NCBI GenBank assembly: GCA_964017045.1
Contig: OZ024802.1
Span: 12,970,435-13,034,434, forward strand
From: Omphiscola glabra
Lineage: Eukaryota; Mollusca; Gastropoda; Lymnaeidae
Direction of reading: 5' to 3'
DNA length: 64,000 nucleotides
Made by a program: the position numbers and the translations under genes. The notes under the pieces are model-generated. The model was not told the origin of the DNA. It ran no database searches and worked only from the letters and a program-made list of their open reading frames with translations. Of the stretch, positions 1-11,779 are shown one piece after another (within the stretch, counting starts at the first letter, position 1; each line of letters starts with the position of its first letter).

Positions 1-425
1 ATCTAGAGTTTATGATAGAGTAAATGTTATGTACAGGAAATCGAGAGGTTATGCAACGATTAATCTATAATTATTGGTACAGTAAATCTAGAGTTTATGC
101 AAAAGCAAATCTAGAGTTTATGGTACTGTACATGTAGAGTTTATGGAATAGTAAATATAGAGTTTATGGAATAGTAAATATAGAGTTTATGGAATAGTAA
201 ATATAGAGTTTATGGAATAGTAAATATAAAGTTTATGGAATAGTAAATATAGAGTTTATGGAATAGTAAATATAGAGTTTATGGAATAGTAAATATAGAC
301 TTTATGGAATAGTAAATATAGACTTTATGGAATAGTAAATATAGAGTTTATGGTTCAGTAACTTTAAAGTATATTGTTCAGTAAATCTAGAGTTTATGAA
401 ATTGTTAATCTAGAGCTTATCCAAC
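1..425. repeat. 23-bp tandem repeat (satellite-like)
   Basis: The unit is about 23 bp and reads TATGGAATAGTAAATATAGA followed by GTT. Copies between about 137 and 360 are almost identical; those on both sides are degenerate (AAATCTAGAGTTTATG variants). The array touches the window edge, so its true length is unknown. No coding potential. Confidence 0.85.
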
Positions 426-670
426 AGAGATTATTAACCAGGTTTGCTTTTCTTTAAAATTGAATATGTCGTTTAAACGTTAACATATCGTAACTGAAGA
501 AAAAAGGTTGCCTTAAAGATGTTACAACGATAATGCCGTATCTTCACAGAGCGACCCAACACTTCACAGGAGTTACTAAGACCTAAAAGCACAAGGAGTG
601 AGTCGGGCTCAACCTATAAACAGGTAATCCAAAGCCAGATATTTGGTAACGGATGAAAGCCCGGGGAAGC

Positions 671-776
671 AGCTCCTGAGGCTTTGCTTGGACCAGAGGA
701 ATGCTAAGCATTGCTATGCAAGCAGCCCTTGAGGATTTGCTTGGACCAGAGGAATGCTAAGCATTGCTATGCAAGC
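671..776. repeat. 53-bp direct duplication
   Basis: Two adjacent 53-bp copies share a 42-bp core (683-724 and 736-777) with no mismatch that I can see. The core starts TTTGCTTGGACCAGAGGAAT. It is a local duplication with no gene content. Confidence 0.7.
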
Positions 777-778
777 AA

Positions 779-1690
779 CTCTTGTGGGGGAGCGGGGGCT
801 GATAATGTTTGGTTGATGGGGGGATTGGATTGTGAGGAAGTGAATGGAATAAAGGTGGAGTGAATGGATTAGAGAGAGAGTGAATGGATTAGAGGGGGAG
901 TGAGTGGGTTGTCGGGAGGGGGTGGCTTGGTGGAAAGTGGGTTTGTTGGAGGAAGAAGTTTGGTTGTGAAGGAAGTCAGCGACATATGAGGAGACATGGA
1001 CATGTTGCAAGAAGAAATATGAGTATAAGGAGGTGCCGGGCACTTACCATATTAAGAGAGTTAAAAAAATATTCACAATTATTTTGAAATGATTGAGGCA
1101 ACGCAAACATGTTGTGCCTGTAAAATACTGGAAGAGGTGCATATTTTATCATTATATGTCCAGCTCGAGCTCATATATATATAGTTGTATTGGCTCTCAA
1201 TAGTCTCACGAGCAACCTAAATAAATTTTAGAAATAAATTATGCATAAATAAAGAAGGAGGTTATTGGAGGATTTATTCTTTGGTGTGCTTTTGGTGCGT
1301 GCGTGATAAAGCGCACGGTGAGTAAGCAGCAAATGAGAGCGCAGCACGATGCGCAATGAGAGCGGGGCTGAGAAGATCCGCTGGGGAATTATTATTATAG
1401 ACTAAATTAGCAGTACACTGAATTGCTAGCCATTTGACCTAACGTCGTAAATTTTAAATTTTATTTCTTCCTAATGTAAATAATATATTTGACAAACATC
1501 TCCTAATACCTCACATAACAAGTTTGTTTTTTTTTAATTTACCATTGACAGCGCAAACAGTACACAGCGATGGAGTACCAGGCCCTGAAGGCTGAGCTCA
1601 GGAAAAAACAAAAATCATGGCAGCCTCTCATGCCGAAAAGAGCAGCCACAGTTCTTTAAAAGACAAATTTAGGTTCATAGAGACAGAAAC
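779..1690. other. Intergenic, low-complexity then unique AT-rich
   Basis: From 838 to about 930 there is a G-rich degenerate repeat (GTGAATGGATTAGAG-like, about 22 bp). It produces an open frame on the minus strand that is only simple-sequence translation. The rest is AT-rich with no recognisable gene or element. Confidence 0.5.
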
Positions 1691-1696
1691 AATATT

Positions 1697-1735
1697 TATA
1701 TATATATATATATGTTTATATATGTATGTATAACT
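1697..1735. repeat. TA-rich microsatellite
   Basis: A run of TA dinucleotides followed by TATG steps. The stretch after it (1736-2574) is AT-rich and shows nothing I can name. Confidence 0.7.
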
Positions 1736-2574
1736 TGTTATTTACGTCAAGTGAATGGCGAATATGAAAAATAAAACGATATTAATCTGAATGATATTCT
1801 TAAAGAAAAAAATCACATATACTGTCAATTTAAATTGACAATTTATTAAATTCGCATGGAAGGTTCTCATTTTGTTGTGATGACTGTAAATATGTTTATT
1901 TATTTTTAAAATGTTTCTGCAAATTGACCTAGGAGCTTGACTTTCTTGACTTTTAAAGTTTTGTTTAATTTCCATGAAATGTTTGCTTGTATCAATTATT
2001 GGAGGATACCCGGTTGAGCAAAATACTTTCACTCGTAGAATGTATTTAAAATTAATCAGAGCTTTTTAGCGGTATGCAGGCCCGAACTTTATTTTCAAGG
2101 GTCCTCAAATTCTCATGGAAGTATTACAATTGATGAATAAGCATTAAATGATATGCTACATTTCTAAAAGAAATAATACTAAACAGATTTCAATACTATT
2201 TTTTTTTAAATTTCATAAATTTTTATAGCGACCAAAGTGAAAAACTTTCTAGCGCTAGTTTGACATTTTATTATTTAGCATTTTTTCGTGGAACTTAAAA
2301 TGGTGTGTGTCCCGGGCCCTACCTTGACCTCTGAAAGGCAATGCCCATCGTCCATCAACGGACATGCGCTGTTAGGTCAGGTGATCTTGCCTCACGGGAA
2401 ACTTAATTTCACCACCATAGGCGCGGCCTATAAAACATCATTTTTAAAAAAAATGATTTAAAATATAATATTGATGTAAATTATTGTTAAGTCTTCTTTC
2501 AATACCTGTTCAATCACTTAATAAAATATAGACAAAATAAAAGTATTCGACTTCTAAAGATAACCAAAGAATAT

Positions 2575-3095
2575 CAGCACTGACCATTGTGCTCAAGTTT
2601 TCAAAAGAATCCCGTCCTTGACCATTGCGCTACAGCTTTCAAAAGAATATCGGGCTTGACCAGTGTGCTAAGCTTTTAAAAGAATATCAGCACTGCAGTG
2701 GTGTAGTGATGGGGGCAAGGGGGTGCATCATGCCCCGGGCGCTACTCACAAAGGGGCGCCAAATGGTATATTTTACTATAATATTGTATGATTTTCGAAA
2801 GGGGGGGGCGCTAAAAAGGTATTAGGGGCGCTAAAAAGGTATTGGGGGGCGCTAAAAAGGTATTGTGCCCCGGGCGCGAGTTAAGCTCGCTACGCCACTG
2901 CAGCACTGACCATTGTGCTAAGGCTTTCAAAGGAATTTCGCCTTTGACCATTGTGCTAAATCTTCCAAAAGGATATCAGCTCTCAAAAGAATATCGTAGT
3001 TGACCATTGTGCTAAAGCTTTCAATAGAATATCTGCACTGACCATTCTGCTAAAGATTTCAAGAGACTATTGGCACTGACCATTGCAATTATTTT
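2575..3095. repeat. About 38-bp degenerate tandem repeat
   Basis: Repeated unit near GACCATTGTGCTAAAGCTTT followed by CAAAAGAATATCAGCACT. Roughly eight to nine diverged copies are seen. The array is interrupted by a MITE at 2696-2900 whose target duplication is made from the unit itself. Confidence 0.75.
2696..2900. mobile_element. hAT-type MITE, CAGTGGYGTAG ends
   Basis: The element begins CAGTGGTGTAGTG and ends CTACGCCACTG, giving inverted ends. It is flanked by the 8-bp direct repeat CAGCACTG (2688-2695 and 2901-2908), the length expected for hAT. Inside are three near-copies of a GGCGCTAAAAAGGTATT unit. There is no coding capacity, so it is non-autonomous. It sits inside a tandem repeat that also contains CAGCACTG, so the duplication could partly be array sequence. 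Confidence 0.75.
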
Positions 3096-3876
3096 ATTTA
3101 TCGATTTAATGCTGCTTTCTGTATTTCAAAATTTTGAGAATATTTTCTTGATATTAAAAAAAATTGCTTTTGATGTTTTGTACCAAGGTGTCAGACTGGT
3201 TGCGTTTGGTAAAGAATAATAAATGAATGGCTGCGTTCAAGCTGTGTGAATTAAATTGATGAACACGGCATGTTGAATCTTGAAGTGAAATAACGGAACA
3301 ATAAAAAGAGTAAGTTTCGGCTGAAGCCTTATTCAGTTTGTAAACTCTTAAAATATGTGCTAATGTTTTAATATTTTTTTTTATTGAACGTAATGAGAAT
3401 ATTTATATAAATAAACTAGTTTTAACCCACCAAACTAAGGCAGCGGCAATGCGTGAACTTCCCCTCTAATAAAATATCTATGTAAACCACGCACTCTATC
3501 AGCAAACCCCATTTAGTACCACCCTCCCCCCAGTACGCCACCGCACACTTTATTTCACATCCCTGAACTATATTAATATTTTAAGGAACCATCCCTTTTT
3601 TATAACGAAGATTTATAACATCCTATTTAAATTTAAACTATTTCGGTACAAAAAACAAACAAAAAAGAATCTCATTTAGCACAGTTATCGGGAATTTTAT
3701 TTTACACGCTGTTGAAACCTCACCATAACTCCTTAACGTTCTCTTCATACATGGCGAATTATATCTATTTATATCAAGGTTCATTTTCTTGAACGTGGAG
3801 ATTGCATTTGGTGCAACGTGTCGTGGCGGAAATTCTTTAAAAACCCCAGGACTGGGGGGCTGCAACCATCGGGTGC
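3096..3876. other. AT-rich intergenic sequence
   Basis: No gene, RNA or element recognised. Short open frames on the minus strand run into the neighbouring 21-bp array and have no protein-like composition. Confidence 0.4.
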
Positions 3877-4020
3877 CCGTTGCTTGCCAAGGGTTGCCCG
3901 TTGTTTGCCAAGGGTTGCCCGTTGCTTGCCAAGGGCTGCTCGTTGCTTGCCAAGGGTTGCCCGTTGCTTGCCAAGGGTTGCCCGTTGCTTGCCAAGGGTT
4001 TCCCGCTGCTTACCAAGGTT
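3877..4020. repeat. 21-bp minisatellite
   Basis: About seven copies of GTTGCTTGCCAAGGGTTGCC plus C, with a few substitutions. The unit is a multiple of three, so all frames stay open and give artefactual repeat proteins on both strands. The right flank has a CCCCCCGACAA string that also flanks the other G/C-rich 21-bp array at 14.2 kb. Confidence 0.85.
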
Positions 4021-4080
4021 TGCCAATCCCCCCCGACAAAGGAATTTTATTTTTCTTTTAAAGTTGCGCTTCAGATTCAT

Positions 4081-4810
4081 CATCATCATCATCATGTCCC
4101 TTAGTCCTTGGACCGTTGGGGCGCCACAGATGACATGAAAACTATTCTTCTCCATTCCTCTCTGTCTTCTGCTCTACGTACAGCCTCTCCTGGTTTTAAT
4201 CCCGTCCACTCTTTGATGTTATCTTCCCATCTTTTTCTCTGTCTTCCTCTTCTTCTCCCTCCTCTAGTTGTGCCCTGCATGATTTCTTTGGCGAGCCCTT
4301 GTTTCCTTGTTACGTGGCCAAGTTTTCGCTTTTTTACCAACACCAGGAGGTCATCGTACTGCCCAAATGCTTGACGAATCCTTTCTTTCACTTGTTCATT
4401 GGTGATCTGGTCTCTAAAGCAGATGCCAAGAATGCTTCTGAAACATCTCATCTCCATCGCCTTTATTTTCCTTTCGAGTTCTGTTGTTAATGTCCAGGAC
4501 TCACAGGCATACAAGAAAATGAAGAGGGCTAATGAGCGCATCAGCCTGATGTTGGTGCTGGGGGCTATATTTTTGTCCTTCCATATTTTCTTGAGCCTCT
4601 TTAGTGCTGTTGTGGTCTGCACAATCCTAGCCATCAATTCGGGCTTGGGGCCTTCTTCCGAAACAATTGTTCCTAAGTATTTGAAAATGCCAACTGTCTC
4701 TAGTCTTTCCTCCCCGACCTTAATTTCAGTGGCGATGCCAGTGGTGCTGTTTGCCACGTCCTTGCCTGAAGCCCGCCTGTTCTTCAGCGACGATTCTGTC
4801 GGCATATGGT
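4081..4810 (-). mobile_element. Non-LTR retrotransposon fragment, C-terminus of reverse transcriptase ORF
   Basis: The minus strand encodes the end of a LINE polyprotein: a YLG motif (FKYLGTIVSEEG), an L-Y-A-C-E-S-W-T motif, and a basic GGRRRGRQRKRWEDNIKEW tail typical of endonuclease-reverse transcriptase ORFs. The 3' end carries an (ATG)n tail. A 12-bp direct repeat, CTTCAGATTCAT (4069-4080 and 4811-4822), brackets it as a target duplication. The first 60 bp of the element encode, in another frame, the fingers motif VAEEQAGFRQGRG. The middle of the reverse transcriptase, including the catalytic box, is therefore deleted and this is a dead copy. A related copy lies at 44453-45339. Clade not assigned. 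Confidence 0.85.
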
Positions 4811-4822
4811 CTTCAGATTCAT

Positions 4823-5181
4823 GGTTCATAATAAAACAGGTTACGAAATAATCAAAGTCAAATCCAATCTTTCCCTGTCAAAGTTATTGATATAACATGG
4901 GGCTACCCGGCACCTTTCACTCCAACACATTACCACAAAAAAAATTGCAATCGATCAACTATCAAATATTTTTTCACCTTTTATCAATAAAAAAATAACA
5001 TTTATAGAAAAAGAGTAGTTAAAATTGAGACGGTAGTGAGATATTTATTGCATAATCTGGGCAATAGTTCGTAAGTATGGATGGGGTCATGGTCATTTTT
5101 TTTAACCTTCGGACCAGGGCCTAACACATTGTCGTTCCATAAATATGAAACGTGCCATCTACTACAGCTATAAAATCAATT
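4823..5181. other. AT-rich intergenic sequence
   Basis: No gene or element recognised between the LINE target duplication and the 35-bp array. Confidence 0.4.
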
Positions 5182-5497
5182 GACTGAGGGAGCATTAGTT
5201 CGTGCATTCAGTGCATTACTGAGGGAGCATTAGTTCGTGCATTCAGTGCATTACTGAGGGAGCATTAGCTCGTGCATTTAGTGCATTACTGAGGGAGGAT
5301 TAGTTCGTGCATTCAGTGCATTACTGAGGGAGCATTAGTTCGTGCATTCAGTGCATTACTGAGGGAGCATTAGTTCGTGCATTCAGTGCATTACTGAGGG
5401 AGCATTAGTTCGTGCATTCACTGCATTATTGAGGGAACATTAGTTCGTGCATTCACTGCATTATTGAGGGAGCATTAGTTCGTGCATTCATTGCAGT
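5182..5497. repeat. 35-bp tandem repeat
   Basis: About nine head-to-tail copies of a unit starting TGAGGGAGCATTAGTTCGTG and ending CATTCAGTGCATTAC. Copies are nearly identical, and the last two are slightly diverged (CACTGCATTATTGAGGGA). Confidence 0.9.
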
Positions 5498-6111
5498 TGA
5501 GTTTCAAATTCTACTTGCAAAGACAAAGGATTTTTAAAAAACGACAACAATTTTTTCAATGCCGTCAAACCGACGATCAAAAACGTGTTTGACTCGCGGT
5601 CAAATTCTCTATCATTTTGTTCTGATCTATTCTTTCGTATTATTTGCCAGAGTGCTTCTCAAATTGAATATATTTAGTTGCCTTGTTTTAATCACAACAT
5701 CCACGGACAAATAAATCTTGGTTGTTAAAAAAGTACGAATTTCCAAATTAGTTTTTGATGGGGGTGTGGTATTTAATATCTGCATCGTTTTAAAAGAAGG
5801 TTTCAAAATGTTGGCATCCTTATAGAACAATCCTTACCAAAACATTTCGACAACATGTGGAGCAATCCCTGGCCAAAAAAATGTTGAATAGCTTAGAGCA
5901 CTCCTTACCCCTCCAAAAATGTCTTCCCTGTAAAGAAATCCCTGCCAAAAACGATCGATTATTGAAAATAGTTTTAAAATGTTGGCGTCCTTGAGAAACA
6001 CTCCCTACCCTATTACTGAAAAAAAAGGATAACAATTTAAGCAAACCTATTTGGTAACACTATTGAACCTGGAATCAGATTCGGATTTTTAATCAAGTAT
6101 CGCAAAGTATT
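5498..6111. other. AT-rich intergenic with a degenerate internal duplication
   Basis: The segments near 5805-5850 and 5976-6015 share an AATGTTGGCRTCCTT-type string spaced about 170 bp apart, so an old duplication is likely. The open frames here have no recognisable domain. Confidence 0.35.
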
Positions 6112-6119
6112 GTCATTGA

Positions 6120-6305
6120 CAGGGCCGTCCTTAAGCCACTGCAGCCTATGCGGCCGCATTGGGCCCCGCACTTTCATAGGCCCCGCCCCGAATTTATTTT
6201 CTTATACAAAATCTTAATTTTCACTTATTATCCTTATTCCTACCCAGACTGGGCCCCGCGCAATCCGTTTCGCATAGGGCCCCGCAAATGTTAGGGTCGG
6301 CCCTG
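6120..6305. mobile_element. hAT-type MITE, CAGGGCCG ends
   Basis: The left end reads CAGGGCCGTCCTTAAG and the right end GGGTCGGCCCTG. An exact 8-bp direct repeat GTCATTGA flanks it (6112-6119 and 6306-6313). The interior is rich in GGGCCCCGC strings and has no coding capacity. Ends are similar to the element at 56899-57299. Confidence 0.85.
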
Positions 6306-6375
6306 GTCATTGAGCAAAGTTAGGATTTATCAAAGTTTCCGTTCAGTATTTGAGACTTTTATATCAAATTTCGAC

Positions 6376-6725
6376 TTTTAGTAGTTACAAAGGTTGAGGG
6401 ATATGAGGCTTGGGTGGCCGTCAAAAACCACGCCGAGGATTTTGGCTACGCGGTCGTGAGTACGCCGCTCCTAGGCAACCGTTTCGTCCAATCTTCCCGT
6501 CCCAACCGGAGAGGAAGAAAACCCGCCCAGAGCCTCAAGGAAAATTGGCTGCGAACGCTTTAAGCGCAGCGTTTTTGACCGACCGGGCGTCCCCCAGGCC
6601 AGGGGGGAGGTTCCCGGCGTGCTTCCGCAAGGTCTGGCGACGGGGAAACCCGGCGTCGGGCCGTGTGGGGGTGTGCTGGGGGGCACTAAGAGCTCGCGCT
6701 CCGGCCCACCGACACCATTTCCTTA
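6376..6725. other. GC-rich island of unknown origin
   Basis: About 350 bp is strikingly GC-rich compared with the AT-rich surroundings, with sharp edges on both sides. All three plus frames and one minus frame have open stretches of 70 to 100 codons, none resembling a family I know. It could be a CpG-island-like piece, a fragment of a retroposed gene or a foreign insert. One plus frame near 6395 reads YEAWV, the same five residues as in exon 2 of GT92-1, but the following residues do not align. Confidence 0.45.
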
Positions 6726-6860
6726 TATGACGTATTTAGTAGTCCAACCATCTGCTTACGCTCAATATTTAAGTGTATAATGTGAGATATGTTTAGTGGA
6801 GTTACTGAATGTTAAAATTAGAACTGAAAACATAAAAATATCCACTAGATTGAGAGCTAG

Positions 6861-7090
6861 CAGCGTTTCTTTCATCCCATCTCTCCGGGGTGGGGGGATT
6901 GATTATTTCGGAACATTAAATACCATCAAAGCCCAATCCCCCCCCCCCCCGGCTGGTCTGGCGTCCGGGACATATGCCCCATCTGCCAACCCTTAACTAC
7001 GCCTCTGGCCACTGGTAAATGACACAGCCCCCCACCCCACGAAAATTTGAAATGCCCCCCTACCCGGGTAAAAATGTTTGAAAGAAACTG
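6861..7090 (-). mobile_element. MITE with CAGYGTTTCTTTCA ends
   Basis: The left end is CAGCGTTTCTTTCA; read from the other strand, the right end is CAGTTTCTTTCAAACA. The reverse complement of 6940-7090 matches 62882-63010 over more than 100 bp, including GTGGCCAGAGGCGTAG and GGCAGATGG strings. The two are members of one family in opposite orientation. Flanks (AGAGCTAG and TAAACTAG) are only a partial target duplication. A poly-C run lies inside. Confidence 0.65.
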
Positions 7091-7215
7091 TAAACTAGGA
7101 CAAGTAGTAAGCCCAACAACATATATTTACAAAAACCTTACCAAACTTTAGAGAGCGTCTACTAGTAGCAGCTGAGCACAATGGGGGAAAAAGAAAGATT
7201 CAAATGACATCATTG

Positions 7216-7315
7216 ATGACTGTTCAAATAACTTGGTCCCTGGGTCGATTGACTGTTCACGTGACTTGGTGCCCGGGGCGACTGACTGTTCACGTGACTT
7301 GGTCCCCAGGGCGAC
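7216..7315. repeat. 35-bp tandem repeat, three copies
   Basis: Three copies of a unit containing GACTGTTCACGTGACTTGGT and ending CCCGGGGCGACT. The first copy is the most diverged. Confidence 0.75.
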
Positions 7316-7364
7316 CTCTATGAAAACATGACAGAAATTTTATTCGATAACGTGTGCAAGACGT

Positions 7365-7650
7365 GTGTCCCACACCAGCCCTTCCACACCTCCCCCTTTA
7401 CAGTCATCCACTCCTTTCCCTTCCCACCCCTTAAATTCCTCCACTCCTTTCCCACCTCCCCTTACAAACCTCCACTCCTTTCCGACACCTTTACAATCAT
7501 CCACTCCTTCCCCCCTCCACCTATGCAAAATTCCACTCCTTGCCCACCCCCTTACAAGCCTCTATTTCTTTCCCACCCCCATACAAACATCCACTCATTC
7601 CCCCCTTCTCCCCATACAATCCTCCACGCCTTTCACGTCTCCGCCCTTAC
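7365..7650. repeat. Pyrimidine-rich minisatellite
   Basis: Degenerate units of about 30 bp built on CCACTCCTTTCCCACC and CCTTACAAACCT. The plus strand is nearly pure pyrimidine plus A. Proline/serine-rich open frames here are simple-sequence translations. Confidence 0.7.
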
Positions 7651-7789
7651 AGCTCGGGTCTACATTCTACTGAGGCAACGTTTGATGACCACGCGCAGGG
7701 AAATGACGTGTGAAAGAAACTGACAATTTCTCACACCCCGGATGACGTCTGCTGTGTAACATTCTGTTGTCGACGTTCCCAGCTTTATT

Positions 7790-7970
7790 TGAGTGTGAGT
7801 ATGTGTGTTTGTGCGCATGTGTATTTGTGTGCAATTTATTTGTGTGCATATGTATTTGTGTGCATATGTATGTATGTGCATATGTATTTGTGTACTTATG
7901 TATTTAAGTATTATGTATTTGTGTGCATAAGTATTTGTATGCTTATGTATTTGTGTGCATATGAAATAAT
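7790..7970. repeat. TGTGTGCATATGTATTT microsatellite-like array
   Basis: Short degenerate units alternating GTGTGCATATG and TATTTGTGTGC. Both strands stay open as low-complexity frames. Confidence 0.75.
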
Positions 7971-8109
7971 TCCAAGTAACACAGTCTTTTCCAAAACCCC
8001 ATTCCTCCCCCCACCCCGCACCAACAGCTTCCTACCTGGAGTATTTACACCAGAAACATACCGACATCTCATGATTACCAAATCTTGTCGCTTCCAAATC
8101 TGATTAATT

Positions 8110-8450
8110 ACAAATCTCTTCACTAACGTATCTCTTCATTACCCAATTTCATCACTACCAATATCATCACCACAAAATTTCATCATTACAAAATATCACT
8201 GCCGAAATTCCCCCTATTTTCATCACTACCAAATATCACCACCAAATTTTATCACTAAAAAAACATTACCACCGCCTAATTTCATCACTACCAACTATCA
8301 CCAGTACCAAAGTCCATCGCTACCGAAAATAATCACCAAATTTCATCACCACCAGATACCACCACCACAAAACTTTCATCACCACCAGATACCACCACCA
8401 TAAAACTTTCATCCCCACCAGATACCCTCACCACCAACTACACGCCAAAT
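8110..8450. repeat. ATCACCACC-type degenerate repeat
   Basis: Irregular repeats of CATCACCACC and AAATTTCATCACTACC. The right part belongs to the duplicated block that recurs at 30709. Confidence 0.6.
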
Positions 8451-10475
8451 CAAAATCTTAAATAAATAAGTTTTTTATCGTTTAGATCCTAACAGCTGTA
8501 TAAATGCAATAATATTTCATTTAACGTCTCGTCCCGCTGATGGTTATAGTAATGCTCGCGTATAGATTTAATATAATCGTTTGTGTCATACGGGCTGCCA
8601 ACCCGCGAATGAAGACCTGGTTATAAATAGGACGATAAGCAGATGGATCATTTGAATTGTAACTACCTCTTACCATCACGACGGCCGGACGGGCAGTCAT
8701 TTATTTATATCATACAGTAATCTCCACAGTACTTCACAGCATTGGACTCACTTGTACATTTGTAAACAACAACAAAAAAATCGTTATATCTAATATACAC
8801 AAGGCCTCTTTATGACAACTAAAACAAAAAAGTCTTGACAAGAACAGATACAATTATTTTTGTGATTTCCGAGCTGACCCGCCCGAGTGGGATCCAATTT
8901 AATGGACGTGTTCAACGTTTGATATCTTCGGAAGCGGACCACATCTTCGAGGAGGAGGATGCCAGGATCTACTTCAATCATCTTGGCACATAAGATGATC
9001 AAGGCCAAGTTCAGGGCCACGCTCTATTTTGTGTTTCTAGCCCTCATCGTTTATTTCGCCCTGGTGACGTCGCGTGGGGAAGGATTAGTGAGCCTGCAAG
9101 TCTTGGGTTTAAGGCTACCTCATCGGAACAACAACACCCAACTGACCTCGTCCAACTCAAAGGGTGCGTCTGAAAGGCTCTGGCACACACAGCTGACGGA
9201 GAATTTAAGGTTAGTTCAACCGGGGAAGAGGTGTTTGCTTGGCTCTTTAAAACGTACAACTAGTCCGAGTAGATAATCCGCGGTGTTACGTGTTTTAAAT
9301 ATGCAATTATAGATATCCTTCTGCCTTCATGCGACGATGGTGGTGTGGCTTCTGTTTTATTTGAGTGAAATATCAGGCCGATCATCAAGTGGCAGTCACG
9401 GCTGCACTTCTTGTATACAGGAGAACCTTCATTGTTATATGAAGAAAAAAAGCCCAGCTATACAATACTATCAGTTGTGCCTTCTCACCCTCAACTGTAC
9501 GTGTCATGTGTACCGCTTCCCACCTGGAGTATTTACAACCAATGTTTAACTGTGTAGAAAAATGTTTTTTCCTTCTACCAACTCAAAATGTTATTTTAAA
9601 AACCCAGTGTTATGATTATATTAGCACATAACCGCCCCCCCCCCTCCCGATTGCGTTGACCGCCATGTTTATTAATTCACCATCATATCACCATCAATCC
9701 ACCATAAATCATCCATCAATCAACCATCAATCAACCATCAATCACCATAAATCCACCATCAATCCACCATCATTCCACTATCAATCCACAATTAATCCAC
9801 CATCAATCCATCATTATTCCACCATCATTCCACCATCAATCTGACATCAATCGACCATCAATTCATCATAAATCAAGCGTCAATCCACCATCAATCAATC
9901 TTAAATCCACCATCAATCCATCATCAATCCACAATCAATCCACCATAAATCAACCATGAATCCACCATCAATCGATCATCAATTCACCATAAATCAACCA
10001 TCAATCCACATCGAACTATTACAATCAATCATCAATCCACAAACAATGCACAATAAACATACTATAAATCAACCATCAATCCACCATAAATCAACCTTCA
10101 GTACACCATCGATTCACCATCATTCCACCATAAATCAACCATCAATCCACCATCAATCAATCATCAATCAACCATCAATCCACCATAAATCAATCATCAA
10201 TTCACCATAAATCAACCATCAATCCACCATAAATCAACAATCAATCCACAGTCAATCCACCATAAATCAACCATCAATCCACATCAACCCATATCAAACA
10301 ACCATCAATCAACCCTTATTCAACCATCCATCAACCATCAATCAACCATTTATCCATACGAATTAAACAGCAATCAGCCGTCAATCCACCATCAGTCCAC
10401 CATCAAGTATACGTTTCGTTCAGCAAGGGACGACAATCAGCTCTGATTGTTTGAGGTTTTATGAATAAAGGCAGA
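8310..10475 (+). repeat. Segmental duplication B, copy 1 (GT92-1 first-exon region)
   Basis: Most of this block recurs at 30709-33238 in the same order: an ATCACCACC repeat, a shared unique stretch, exon 1, the downstream ATGCAATTATAGATATCC stretch, the ATCAATCCACC minisatellite, and a terminal GGGACGACAATCAGCTCTGA string. Homology stops near 10475, just after GGCAGAGAT. Confidence 0.85.
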
Positions 10476-11741
10476 GATTTCAAATCATTAAAAAAAAGAA
10501 AACAAATAAATAACTTCTTATCGGCAGTTTCACTTGAGAAATGTGCCAAAAAGCTCTATGAAAACAACCCAGTCCAAATTTGTCTTCTCTTTCTAATAAA
10601 AAAAAATTACCGTCATTTCTTTTTTGGTTTGTTCTTTATCGGTATTAACATTTAACAGTCAGTAAAACTTCTACCATAAACCACTGTTACCGCGGACCCC
10701 CCCCCCCCCCCCCCCCACAAACCTAAAAAAAATAATTTCATCAACATATTTTTATTAGAGTATGAAATGGCAATGCTGCTTCAGTTATAATTTGCGAATA
10801 TAATATGATGAAATCAATTCTCCAGTTAATATGACACATTCATTTTAATTACACAATTCCGGAATCTCTTAATACAACACATTTATGTAAGTTGCACAAT
10901 TCCGGAATTTTGTAATACAAGGCAATTATTTAAGTTACACAATTCCGGAATTTCTTATAGATAAAGAGCGCAGCTGCTGGAGATGACCTGCTTCCTGGGC
11001 TGTTCATTGAAGGCAGGCCCGTACACGCCCCCCAAACAGATGAACATTTATTTTCACAGCAGTTACGCATGTTCTGACATATATGGAAGACACGGATTGG
11101 CGTGGGGGTGGGGGGGCCACAAAGTTCCACCGCTGTATCATCGTGTAAAACACCAACACAAAAAATTCATAAATGGTAAAGCTTGTTTAATGTCTTTTAA
11201 GTTTAAGAGCCTTTTACTGATTACTACCTCGGAGTAAACATGGATTAATCCACCATAATCCCTTCCTTGATTTTTTTTGTGAGGGTGGGTAAAATAAACG
11301 ATAGTGTACAATGAAATACCGTTATCATTGCTTGTTCAGTCTTAAGACTTGCTATGGGCGAGATACGCCATCATTTATTGCCAAGCTGTTGAATTTAATC
11401 TATTTGCAAATTGACTTTTGATTTGAAGTCACGCAAAAGGCCGAGTAGAAAAAGGACTTAAGTGTGTTTTTTAATTTTTTGAGAAAAACGAGTTTAAATT
11501 TGTTAAATTCTTATTTAAATACTAAAAGCTGCTCGATGTAGCTCTGCATCAAACACTTATGGACATTTTTTTCATGAATTATCTCTACAGGAATGAATGA
11601 TTCAGGGAAAGTACTCAAATATAATGCCGGTCTTAACTCAGTTTTTAAAAAAATTGTAACTTAAGTACTTTTTCTACTCTGCCCTTCGTTTCCTTTGCTT
11701 GCTCTAAACGAGCTAAAGAACTTCTGTGGTGCGATGTATTT

Positions 11742-11779
<38 letters not shown>

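Noticed and set aside
714..1043. 109-codon minus-strand frame
   Set aside because: Low-complexity H/P/S/T-rich translation of a degenerate G-rich repeat.
3781..4155. Repeat-protein frames on both strands over the 3.9 kb array
   Set aside because: The 21-bp period keeps all frames open, and the frames continue into LINE sequence. Not a gene.
6395..6500. Possible stray copy of GT92 exon 2 (YEAWV)
   Set aside because: Only an 11-bp identity (GAGGCTTGGGT); neighbouring residues do not align, and no splice sites are in the expected places.
7328..7723. Proline- and serine-rich plus frames
   Set aside because: Translations of a pyrimidine-rich minisatellite in two registers; no domain.
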